From Casuarius casuarius (lineage: Eukaryota; Chordata; Aves; Casuariiformes; Casuariidae): a stretch of DNA of 64,000 bases. The notes below the pieces were generated by a model, which was not told the origin of the DNA, ran no database searches, and was given only the letters and a program-made list of their open reading frames with translations. This document shows, in pieces, positions 27,375 through 38,216 of the stretch (position 1 is its first letter; every line of letters starts with the position of its first letter). The stretch is from NCBI GenBank assembly GCA_003342895.1, contig PTFA01000042.1, positions 310,001 to 374,000 on the forward strand, in the 5' to 3' direction. A program made the translations under genes and the position numbers.

Positions 27375-28330
27375 AAGAGAAACTCATGAAGGATAGATAC
27401 AGCCCAGAAAAAATGCTGGAAAACAGCAAAAATAATTCCAATCTTTAAAGGAAGGAAAAGAAGAATCCAGGGAGTTACAAGCCAGCCAGTTTAACTTCCG
27501 CTGCCCAACAAACACCGGCATAAATTAGCTATCTGTAAGTAGATGGTAGGAAATGAGTAAGAGCTAATACGAATCTGTCAGGAAGGGGTCTTGTTAATCT
27601 GATGAATTTCCTTCTATAATAGTGTAACAGGCCTTGTTGGTTCAGGGAAGGGGTCCTCCATCCCGAGTTTAATAAGCCTTCGTCTGGTGTGACATTTTCA
27701 TAAACGAGCTGGGGCAAAGGCTAGGTGGTGCTTGCTGTAGGGTAGCTGAAAGTGCAAAACTGTCCTGTCAACATCTTTTGATAGTGTCATCTGATAGTGA
27801 ATCACTATCGAAATGGGGGGAGGGAGGGATCTGTGCAAGGGTCTGTCCACAATTCAGGTCTCCTTTATGGATTTTTTTTAGTGAGTGCATTTACTAAATG
27901 TGCAGGTATGAGTAAGCTGGTTAAGGTAACAAGCACAATTGGGGAAAAACTGTAGAAACACTCTGGAAAAAAAAACCAGATGCAATTTCATATGAGCACA
28001 GCCCTAAATGTCGACTGAACTTATCAATTGCCTGTATCACGTGGGATTACTTACGTTTCCTATTATAGCCAAGGTATATAGCAGACTTCATAACAGGGTG
28101 CGTGCACAGCAGTATTGCCTTCAAGGCACATGAAGCAGTTTTTCTGCCCAACTCAACATGGGTAAGACTTCAGGTGAAATATCACACCTAGTTTTGGGCA
28201 TCATGCTTTAAGAAAGATACAGAGCAATTACAGAGAGCCTTGGAGAAAGCAACGGTAATGGTGAGAGATTTAGAAAACTTGACCTCTGTGGAAAGGCTAA
28301 ATGAATTGAGGTCTCTTCTAGCCTATAATA
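27375..28330 (+). mobile_element. Old CR1 LINE, reverse-transcriptase region, decayed
   Basis: The plus strand preserves landmarks of a CR1 pol gene in order. One frame gives KKNPGSYKPASLTS at about 27460 (the family motif is KKxPGNYRPVSLTS). It is followed by the region aatttccttctataatagtg with taacaggccttgttgg, then acattttcataaacgagctg. At 28190-28320 it has the 3' coding end (tagttttgggcatcatgctt, gatttagaaaacttgacctc). Stops and frame shifts occur throughout, so it is inactive. The middle, about 27740-28160, is poorly preserved. The older, amniote-wide type of CR1 fits better than a young avian copy. Borders are approximate. Confidence 0.7.
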
Positions 28331-29530
28331 ATATCAAAATATATCACTTCTGAAGCAGAGCTTTTGGAAGTAATACCATTCATTTCAGATTGACCTTGCC
28401 ATGCAGTGCAGTGTAAAAGCTCACTGGGGGCTGCACAGAGTGGTGGTGTGGGGAAAGAGGTATTTCTCCACTCAAAGATTTTCACATAACTTTCTGCTTT
28501 TTCAGAAGAAATGGCCACGAGGCCAAGGCAGAGGTGGTGGCGGGGCTGCCCACTGGCTGCTGGGCTTGGGGGCCGCCTGAGGCAGGTCGCTTGCTCCCTC
28601 CGCAACCCCATGCTGGGCACCCCCAGGGGCTCTGAAGGGGCAGCTCCCCCCACCCACACGCTGCCCGTGAAGTGCATGCATGGAGATACCGTCATTGCAC
28701 CCGTTTTCTTTTGCAGGCAGCCTCCAAACTAAGCAGCTGGCACTAATAAAGCCACACGAACAATAGAGTTGACCGCAGGGACGACATAGCAGAATAAATA
28801 TGTGTGCTTCATGTTATTGCAATTTAAAGAAACTGTCTTTTTTAGGAGGGGTCAGGGCAAATCTGCTACTAATGCACCACTGTTCAAACAGTGAGTTCTT
28901 CATTAAAAAGACTTACTTCTTCCTTTGTTACTAAAACATCTTGCTTGTGCCCCCACTTGCAAGCAAAGGTTTCAACACCAAAGCAATGGCTCTGTTTTTG
29001 ACAAATGTGCTCTAGTGTTGTCTTTGTGGTCAAGTTTTGTTATAAATTGAACTTTCTTGGCTCTAATTCTGAAGCAATTTTCATTTTGATGTCAGGAATC
29101 ATTTTATTGGTATCAGGAGCTGAAGGATATGTCAGTGTGACGATGTTAGTGTTCCCCTATTCACTGATCATTACTTTTGTGATTTTGGTTTTTCATTTTG
29201 GAGATCTAGCACCTGGAGCCATGTTACTACATAAGAATCTCATTTTTAAAAAAAATGAAAAAGAGAGAAGAAAAGGAAAAGCAAGTTTCTCACAGACAAA
29301 AACTTAAAGTGTTCCTTACAATCTCGGAAAAAGGAAGGTAAGTAAAAATAACTCATTGCTTAATACCTTCATTTTGTAGTCATCATTTATGAAGTAAATG
29401 GATGAATTTTTATTTTGGCAGTCTGGATCACAGTTTCTAAACCACTGTGCTCAGTAGAACTGCATTTTTTGTTTCAAAAGAAAAAAATAAATGTGCTACT
29501 CCCAGATTATTGGAAAAAAGAACCCTGCCT
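28331..29530. other. Intergenic or GRIK1 3' flank
   Basis: A GC-rich patch at 28500-28690 is followed by AT-rich sequence leading to the GRIK1 3' end. The GRIK1 transcript end may lie in the last few hundred bases. No exon was recognised. Confidence 0.5.
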
Positions 29531-29550
29531 CTTATTTATTTATTTATTTA
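29531..29550 (-). promoter_or_regulatory. Possible poly(A) signal cluster for GRIK1
   Basis: The minus strand reads a short TAAA/AATAAA tandem about 290 bases after the ETIA-tail stop codon. T-rich sequence follows on the sense strand. Another AATAAA lies much closer to the stop, at 29804-29809. Either could end the transcript; sequence alone cannot decide, and the tandem may be only a simple repeat. Confidence 0.35.
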
Positions 29551-29840
29551 GAAAGCACATACAGCAATGCATGGAGAGGGGAAGAGAGATGCAAAACAGG
29601 TGAGCATACAAATCCATTTCAAAAGAAATAGTGAGAGACTTCCCAGATGATTAGTAGTACATCAGTCTATGTGAGCATTTAAACTGTTGTACCTCTAGAT
29701 TAAAAAAAGAAACCACAGAGAATTTCTGAAGAACAAGGTAAATGTCTATATTTCAGAAATCCCACCACAATTGGCTTGTAGGCAGCAATGTTTTTGTTTT
29801 GTTTTTATTCCTGATATTTCCTCAAAGGGGTCTTTCTTGC

Positions 29841-29996
29841 TCACGCTATGGTTTCTTTCCTCAGTGTCCTCCTCTGGTGACAAGTAAGGATACTTGTGAA
29901 TGATGATCTTCCCTTCATTCTCGACCTTTTCTTTAGCTTCTTCTGATGCTTGAGTGAAATTCCCAGCTCCTCCATTATAGCATTGAAAGAAAGACA
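29841..29996 (-). CDS. GRIK1: GRIK1 last coding exon, GluK1-2b/2c C-terminal tail
   Basis: After a gttccaccag acceptor the exon encodes 51 residues and TGA (29841-29843), in phase 0 with the M4 exon. The peptide starts CLSFNAIMEELGISL and ends RKETIA. It is strongly basic between residues 19 and 30 (KKLKKRSRMKGR) and near the end (HQRRTLRK). The closing ETIA resembles the PDZ-binding ETVA/ETMA ends of mammalian GluK1-2b/c and GluK2a. In mammals this basic tail is linked to poor surface delivery of GluK1-2b homomers. If the 2a exon is skipped, this exon is spliced directly to the M4 exon across a 10.7 kb intron. Confidence 0.95.
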   Translation of the reverse strand, partial: CLSFNAIMEELGISLKHQKKLKKRSRMKGRSSFTSILTCHQRRTLRKETIA

Positions 29997-30624
29997 CTGG
30001 TGGAACACGAAAATTGCATTAAACACCTTTCCGGGAGAGTTCAACCATACCCTCTGCACAAACTGTGACTTTTATGATAAGCAAGGACCTGAAATCTTAA
30101 TATCAGCTTTAGAAGGCTTCTCTGTTGAATTCTGCCAGCTTTGAATCAACCCCATAATGTATAGTAGGTGGAGTTTGCAAAAGTGGTTTCACCTAACTTG
30201 CCTTCCACTGAAATCAGTTTAACTTTGGCTTAACTAAAGCTGATTATGAATCTTTCTGAAATGCTACCCAAACACATTTATGATGTTTGTGGTGGCTTCA
30301 AATCATAAAACGTACCCTTTTTCAGTAGGCAAGTTTCCTCCTGACCTTCAAACAAAAACAATCTTCATTTTTAAACCGTGTGTACTTTATCCAAAAATTT
30401 GCTAATACTAAAGAAAACAAAACCATTCTTGAAGATTTCTTTGGGGTTTAGTTCTTTTTTTCTTTTTCCCTCATGAAATTAACAGGTATTTCTAAAATAT
30501 AGCACATTCTTCCGTGCTCGTCATTCTTTAGAAAGAATCTTTTTCAAACATTGTGTGCCTAAGAAAGGAGAGAAATTACCACAAGAATAAGGTAGTTGAA
30601 TAGCTTAGAAAAAAAGCAGAAATC

Positions 30625-30644
30625 TTTTTTTTTTTTTTTTTTTT
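30625..30644. repeat. T20 homopolymer
   Basis: A run of 20 T is followed by five C, in the GRIK1 region between alternative endings. Confidence 0.95.
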
Positions 30645-30794
30645 CCCCCAGTGAGCACAACATTAACAAAGACATTTCAGGTAAGTGGAAAAATCCTTTA
30701 AAATCTACAGCTATAATAATTATATGTAACACAAAAAAACACAAAGAGGCTTTAAGTGGAAGTATCTAGCAATGGAAAAAAAGTTCCATGCAAA

Positions 30795-30821
30795 TATATA
30801 TAAATAGATTATTTATATATA
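30795..30821. repeat. 12-bp AT-only inverted repeat
   Basis: TATATATAAATA and TATTTATATATA flank the three bases gat and are exact reverse complements. Such AT palindromes arise easily in this base composition. Confidence 0.9.
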
Positions 30822-33800
30822 AAATGAAGGGAGGGTAGCAGTGTGAAACACAGCTTTAACTACCTTACCTTAATCATGTCGAATAAGCCCTTCCTATTAG
30901 ACTTTCTAGAATTCCAAAACCGACTGTTTTTAAAACAACTAGTTAAAATAACAGTCTTTTCAAATGACAGCAACAGTACACAGATGTGTTTCTTTACATC
31001 GAATACAAATTCCCTTCCAGAATGATACGAATTGCAAGAAGAGCAGTACTGAGTTCTTAACCAAGTCAGCTGTGATCTCAGAGTGATGCAGGGCTAAAAA
31101 AAGTAAAATTGGATATGTTATTGGAAGAGGAGAAAATCCAAGTTTTCCTGGTAGCCAGCTATTCCAGGGAAAAACTTTCAAATGCAGGAGCCAACATGAG
31201 GGTAACCTGGATCAAGGTTAAATCATTTGTTTAAGATAGAAAATGAATTCCAGAGTACTGAAATCCACATTTCATGCTGCTTCCTGTCCAGCATAAAACC
31301 TCTGTATGAAGTACTTAGCCCTGATTCTGCAAATGAGCTCAAGAGATCAGGAAATCAGTGTGTGTGCATTTTCAATGATGTAGATTGTCTTGCATATGTC
31401 ATCATGTCCATTTGTGGGATGGGCTGAACATAGAGTAGGATCCTATAGTATGTTAAATGTATAGTTTAATATGCTCTTTCTTTGAGAGGCTTGATTTTTG
31501 TTCGTCCTATGAAACACTGAAAGTCTTAAGCATGCAAAAATTAAATTACTATTAATTTGTGGCAGACCAAAAAAACAATAGATATAGGCCAGAACAGTGT
31601 ACTTTCCCCCCCAGTTACTGTCTAGTAATAGTCAGGACTTTTCTGGTGCAATTATCATTTAAATAGACCCTTTGATGATGTAATGTAGGAATTCTAGAGT
31701 TACTGGAGTGAGAATCAATGGTCTCTGCTAGAGCACCATGCCCTCTGGCAGCAGCAGGATAGGCAGGTATCATCCTAATACAGAAGTTACTTCTATATTG
31801 CTTGAGCAAGGCTTTTTTAGAGAGTAGCAACACGTATTTCCAAACTAATAAAAGTATATGCTCTAACTGGCTGACTTAGCAGGGATAATCTCTCTCTCCT
31901 ATCTTAGTTTTAATGGAGCTTTTAAAATCTAGTTTACAAAGTGATTCCAGAACTCCATGGCAAATAAGGGCAGGACCATATTAACCATTTATAGACTTGG
32001 TAAAGCTTATATTTATGTTCTTTCCTTGTTGTTTTCACTAACCTATATGTTGTGTATGTGTTTAATAAAAGCCCTCAATCACTGCAGTGTGCATGTAAGG
32101 ATGACTTCTGCAGATGCAACAGCAGCTCCTGCTGCCTTGTCTTAATATGCTTGCATTTAAATTTTCCAAAGTGATTCATATTATTCAGACTATGGAGTTA
32201 TTATTATGTCCTCTTAATTTCATATCAACAAAATAGTCCCATGGAGATCGTCTTACATATATCTTACATTGTATTTGAAATATATTGCTGACATTAGGTA
32301 TGTGTAGTTTTTAACATCTGACTACTTGATTTGTGAAGTGCCCAACTGGTTCCACTTCCAAGGCTGTTCTGACTTTTTTTGTCATTAGTTTCTAGATGTA
32401 AGCTGTTTTTAAAGAAATGTTACCAAAAAAACTTTAAGCTATTTTTTGGAATGGCTTTGATCTCTAAATCTTGTCTCTCAGAAGTAAACTTTTGCCTAAC
32501 TGGTCATCAATATCATTTACATCTAAAACTGAGCATAAAACCATTACTGCTTCTGTTCACGGTCTTTCCTGTAAACTGATCATGTTTATTCACCCAGTAA
32601 AGTATATAGAGAGATATATATTTCTGATTCAAAATCTAAAAGGTCTCTGCCTCTTATAAGCTATCTATTAGCCCAACCTGGCAATGCAAAGCCCCAGTGA
32701 GTTGATCTATGGAAAAGAGAGATCAAAACGCACACTCAAAACCTGTGAGAATGGGCTCTACTATCCTACAGAAAACAATGGCTGGGGAGAGGGAAAGGAG
32801 GAGAGTTTACAATGATAACGTCCTGAGTCTTACAGCTCCAGTTTCTGGCTTTATAAAAGCATCAAAGCAGTTTTTCTAGGGTTATGCTACATTTGCATTT
32901 TGAGGAAGACAAACCACCACGGGCACGAGATTTGCCAATCTGAAGCAATGAATTACATATAGAGTTAAGACCTTGGACTGACACTTCAAAGGTATTCCAA
33001 AGGTTATGGATGTAGCTACAATTCTGATGATACATTTTATGCATATCCCTACATTTGACACTGGAGAAAACCAGTTGGAGGTAGCAAAAGGCATTAAAAT
33101 CCTGAGAGATACAGGGCTTTCTCTGTCTGTGTGTCTGCCTTCACACAGAGCTTCAGATAGTCTAAAAGTGCAATCTGAGAAGATACTCGGAACATTCAGG
33201 GGTTTGGCTAATCACTCAGAAGGGCAGTTACACACGAACTTTCTTATGAGCCCTAAGAAACATAGCACAAAATCCAATTTATCTCCAAGCTTCTGCGTAC
33301 ACCACACTTCACTGGTTCAAGGCCCCATAACAACAGAAAACATTTCAGTAAAGCTCTCTCATTCCAGTGTGTGTCACGCAAAGGGGGATCAGGAAACTGA
33401 ACACCCAGTCAAAAATTGGAACTGCCCTGAAATTTTCAAGAAGTAGAAAACTGTCAGCGATACAGAGCAAGTATGAACTCAGTCAGAATGCTGACTTACT
33501 TACCTAGGGCTTACAGGAAAAATGATGGACAAGAAATACGTTGCGGGAACTCCCAAGACACAATTCTGAACAGTAATGTGTGTGGAGTACAATTATGACA
33601 TCCTTTAAAAAGGGTATTGTAAAATTAAAATTTAATTTGAAAGGATAATATACTGTTCTATTAATATCATATTCAGATAACCAAACTGAAAAGGTTTCTT
33701 CAAAAAGCTGTTTTTTAACATGCTGTAAATCCACTTTTGAGATATCACTGAGAATGAAACCTAAGAACAGAGTAATACATTTAACATTGTGCTTTTAATC

Positions 33801-36800
33801 ATCTTGACTTTCTCATTCTAGTGGTGTTGAAATGCTGCAGTATGTGTCCTGTGAGGCTAAAAGGGAACATCATCCTCTAAAAATATGTTTGGGTCTGCTC
33901 TTGGAGACTCTTCTTTTTGCTCTTTGATCATTTCAGCAGGCCTTAAAAGCTTGCTCATGAACCTCTCAAATCCTTCCTTACACTCCATACAGAAGACTGT
34001 GTTAAACTTTAGGATAGTTATAGATTTAGAATCTGAAAAATGACAAAAAAATAAAACAGAGACAAGGCAAAAGAGAATCCGTGGTCAGGCTTTATCAGTC
34101 TGTTGCTCATGTTGCCAGGCTTCCTTTGAGGACAAGAATTCCAATTGCATTTTATCAACACCTAGCAAAAAAACAAACAATCAAAAAAGAACAGTGTGCT
34201 GTGTTGGACCTGAGAACTATGAAAATCAGTGAACCAGATTTTATTCTGGAAGAAAACCCAACCAGCTCAGGCACAGACAAGGAACTGCAGAAATCAGGAT
34301 TTTTTCCTCTGCAGTGCTCTCATTACTGTAATAGGACCGATAGCTGGGACACTGACATATGCCTTCTGCTGAGAGCAAAGTCATTTGTTGTGCCTAGCGT
34401 GCTGAAGATAAAAGGTCCAGAACAGTTTCTCCGAGTAAGCAAACTGCTGTTGCAACACATTAAGAATCTGTTTGTGTATTCTGTCAAACAGAATAGATAT
34501 CAATGAATATCAAACTGTGTCTGAGGAGATCACTAACTGAAGCATTTTAAACTGTCAGTCTATTGAACAACTGATCAGTGAGTGCCAAAATAGTATCACA
34601 GTAATCCACATCTACTGTTCCTCAGTTTTCTGTTTGCCAGAAAAAAAACAGTAAATTTACTTGCCAGCCTCGCAAACCATCTAAACACTGGTGAGACTAC
34701 TCAGTGAAGGCATAAATGGCCACAGTCGTGTTTGGAGGTGGGGTTATGGCCTGCAATGGATGGGCTCAATTTGACGTTCAGAGAAAAGGGGAAATTTGCA
34801 GACTTGACAACTTCACAAAAAATCCTTTTTTTACAAGAATCTCACTGAGATAGGGAACTTCTTTCCTCCTCCCCCTTCTCCTCCTCTTTTGTTTCCAAAG
34901 AACTCAAGATGTGAGGACTTACTATTCAAGGCTTTGATCCGAGGGTGATGACACGAGCACGCAATACCGTGCCAGCCCTTTGAGGAAATATTAATCTGGA
35001 TCCTGAAAGCACTACTACCATGTTTGGTCTAGTTCCATCGTGCAGCCATGTCGTTACTCCACCCCTACCTTGGCTTTCTGAAATTGCTTTTGTTCCTCTC
35101 ACTCTTCTCTTGTCTCATCCTTCCTTCCTCCTTCCCCCTGCACCTTTTCCTTCTTAGATGCTTACAAGGGCAGGAACTGCTGCTGAGTAAGGACAGGCAC
35201 ACTGACCCTAGCCGAATCAACCCATCCATGGCTTGAGACTAACTTATTTGTTGTCCTTTCGCTTTCAAAGGTGACTTCTCTGTGTCAAAGTATATGCCAT
35301 TTTTTGCAAACGCTTATTAATTTGATTATTCTGGGAGTTCCATGTGTATAACCATTTTTCTTCCAAATAGCTCTGGCTATTCTTTATGTGTACTTCAGCA
35401 TCAGACCTGAAGGAGTCTCTTATGACTCATTCATCATCATCAGTGTTGGTTATTTCATGTGAATGCAGGACTCAGTCCCACACCTCTGAGAAAGGACTCG
35501 GTTTGTCTGTTGGGTCCTGGACCTAGTTGCAAGGCTGCAGGTTATGAAGACACGGTGGTCACCATCTGTGTTTGTGAACAGAATCACTTCTACAGCCAAA
35601 TTTCAAAGTTTAACTGTCTTAGAAGTTTAGAGCACTGTTAAGTGGAAAAACTTCAAATGCTTTTACACTTCTTCCTAAAGCCTGCAACGTCTATGCACTA
35701 GAGGTGCCAAGCATTTCATGGGACATGCTGGGGGCCGTGCCTTCCCCTAGCCTCACCGTTAACCTGAAGGCACCTACCTTCTCCAGGAGACACTGCGAGC
35801 CCTGTGGAAACAGCCGCTGTGTTTACAAGCGTACTTGTATTAGGGCTGGGGTGATATGGCTGCTCTTTACAGCATCAGCTGCTGGCATAACTACTAAGTG
35901 GCAAACGAGACTTTTTAATAAACCTTTTTGTAGCTAGGTATGGTGTGCCATTAGGGAACATTAGGAGCTGCTTTGCAATTCCCACAGGCAAACTGCAGTC
36001 TGTGATGTTGTCTTTGGGGTTAGCTAGGCATGAAGGAAAGATCGCTGTTACCAAGAATGTGGCTATATATGAAAATGTTTATCCCAAAAGTGACAGGAAT
36101 GAAAATGTTTGGCCAAAAAGTGACATAAACTTTCTGGATTCTGTGTTCATCTAAACAGTGATTAGGAAACTGGTAGAAGCTGTGACCCAGAGGATTTCTT
36201 GAGTAGAACAATGATGAAGATAAGCACATTAGTAATTTTCCTTCTCCTCTGAGAGATCAGAGAAGCTGGCTTTAATTAGCTTTAAGTTTCTTCAACTGGG
36301 AAACTGCAGACAAAAGTGCTTTCTTAAGTCAGGGATAAAGAAGATCTAATGCAGGTCTTTGTTGTTAAGAAGGCTCATTTCATAAAGAATTCAAGCTTTC
36401 AAGGCCCTGTTCAAACAAGCTAAAATTCCATTTTGAGCGAGACAATTTCTCGCAGTGTCTGGAGTGGGACACAAACACTCATGTACGCAGATGAACACTG
36501 GCAGGGAAGAATTGGTATAGCCCAGCTGTGAGCAGTACATGTTAGTCACAAAATACTTAAGCCTACAAAGCTACCAAGATTACTGCCAGTCTAAATGATG
36601 TTGACCAAAAATTGTAAAATAAATAGGGGGAAAACACAGGTCACTGCATGTGAAAGATCCTACTGACTTTTTTCAGGAGTCAGGTACAAACGAAACAATT
36701 CAAGAGAAGACCAGAGCCTTGCTGGAGCGCTTCAGCAATTGTCTGTGAAGGCATCCACTAGAACGAGTTTTCTAATTGCAGCAGAGTCCAGAAATGGCTC

Positions 36801-37126
36801 CTCAATAAAACAGATCATTAACTTGTGTCACGAGGAGGAACTGCGGTGTGCGAGAAAACATAAAGTAGGTGTGAAGGGTGGGAAATGAATTGGTGAAATT
36901 GGAGGAAAGCTGGAATGTAATGAAACGCTACAGGTAAAAGGTAATCAGGTTTTGAAAACAAGGCTGTTTGCCTTGGTTCATGACATCCTATGCGCTGGCA
37001 TTTGTATACATTTTGTGCATCTCAGATTACAGTCATATATTTTCCAGTGGCAACAATGGATCCAGTCTGTTGTCACCTGCCCTGGCGGTCCACAGATCAG
37101 CTGAGGACTAGAGTAAATCAAACCAG

Positions 37127-37127
37127 N
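37127..37127. other. Ambiguous base in assembly
   Basis: A single n interrupts otherwise ordinary intron sequence. It is an unresolved or polymorphic base in the assembly. Confidence 0.99.
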
Positions 37128-37429
37128 ATCCTTCCAGGATATAAGAAACACCCCATGCCAACTTCCTACACAAAAGCTGCCTCGTGTTTTAATATGCACA
37201 ACAATTCCAAGGCTTTACAGTTTAATATAAATTGATATTCTGATTTTTACTGGCAGTTATGTCATAAAGGAGTTCCTATCTTGGAAAGCCTTTTAACAGT
37301 GAACACCAAAAATTGCTCAAGCCAAGTCTATGGAGTTATGTTGTGAAAGGTAGAGTATATAGTGGGAGGTGCCTGAGGGTGCTTTTCTTGAATAGGTTCT
37401 TAAATATTAATGGTTACATGGCATAAAAT

Positions 37430-37435
37430 TTTATT
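37430..37435 (-). promoter_or_regulatory. Possible poly(A) signal for the GluK1-2a transcript
   Basis: AATAAA occurs on the minus strand about 630 bases after the 2a stop codon. It would be needed if the 2a exon is a true terminal exon. If 2a transcripts instead splice onward, it has no role. The hexamer is common in AT-rich DNA, so this is weak. Confidence 0.25.
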
Positions 37436-38066
37436 GATAGATATGATTTTGTGGTATGATAGTTACTTGGAGGCTTTGTCTAATGAATTTTAAATGGATG
37501 AATTAAAATTCATTAAATATTGACACTGGGAATAAGATATGCTAGCTAAAAGTCTCTGGCTGTTTATAATAGGGGTTCAGAAAGTTAATGGAGCCCTGCA
37601 GGTTATTTTCTGAGGTTTATAAAGAACTGCTTGGCCCACTTGCTGAATGCTTTTGCAGAGACCAAAGAAAATATTTCTCTCATGCTTTTAGTAATAAGAC
37701 TGCTGTGGTTTTGCTCAGGTTTGGTGGAAGATGAAAAGGAGGTAAATAATTTTTCTTATCTGAAAATGCTGAATTACGACATGATATGATAAGATGACAA
37801 TTGTACATAGACTGTCATAAATCTTAAAATCTGTTACAGTCTATTACACTCACTCTTTGCTGTAGGTGTAATTATTTTCTGTGATATGTATCTAAACTGC
37901 CCAGATTTCCAGGACTTTTGCACTCTATATTAGATAATCTTATTTGCTGCTGAAGTAAGAGGCCATTTGAAGTCATTAACTATGTGTTGGTAAGTACAAC
38001 TTTTCTCATTAGGTGCACTGTTTAAGTTTAGTGCTTCCCATTGGACACACCTTTTTTCTTTCCTGA

Positions 38067-38216
38067 CTATACAGTGTGAATTGAGGGCTGTGTTCGAATC
38101 CCTCGCTCCTCTCGGATTAACTTGCCACAGTCTAACTCCGTAGATAAGGTGGTGCCAGAGGTGGAGTTGGACGGATGGGTTTGCTTACATTGTAGTCCGT
38201 AAAAGAAACAAAAGGC
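38067..38216 (-). CDS. GRIK1: GRIK1 alternative last coding exon, GluK1-2a C-terminal tail
   Basis: From a ttgcatgcaag acceptor at 38217, 49 codons and a TAG stop (38067-38069) read in phase with the M4 exon. The peptide opens AFCFFYGLQCKQTHPSNSTS and ends IHTV. It closely matches the mammalian GluK1-2a tail, with differences such as PSN for PTN, ELDC for DLEC and RTQPSI for RKQSSV. The exon has no methionine, so a search for ATG-started frames would not show it. It lacks the long basic tail of the other ending, so its use should produce a receptor with different trafficking. It lies 2.5 kb after the M4 exon and 8.1 kb before the alternative last exon. The splice choice itself is inferred from mammals. 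Confidence 0.93.
   Translation of the reverse strand, partial: AFCFFYGLQCKQTHPSNSTSGTTLSTELDCGKLIREERGIRTQPSIHTV

Larger units (their letters stand above)
29997..38066 (-). other. GRIK1: GRIK1 region between the two alternative C-terminal exons
   Basis: These 8 kb are 3' UTR or intron depending on which ending is used. They contain one ambiguous base (37127), a T20 run (30625-30644), an AT-rich inverted repeat (30795-30821) and otherwise unique AT-rich sequence. I looked for the 29-residue insert exon known from mammalian GluK1-2c and did not find it. Confidence 0.8.

Noticed and set aside
1..29000. Possible 3' end of BACH1, the neighbour of GRIK1 in mammals
   Set aside because: No BTB or bZIP coding sequence, nor any exon, could be recognised in this interval on either strand.
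34081..34506. Plus-strand frame of 141 codons antisense to GRIK1 (and 33006-33446, 146 codons)
   Set aside because: No recognisable protein features and the first lacks an ATG start. Frames of this length are expected occasionally in 64 kb.
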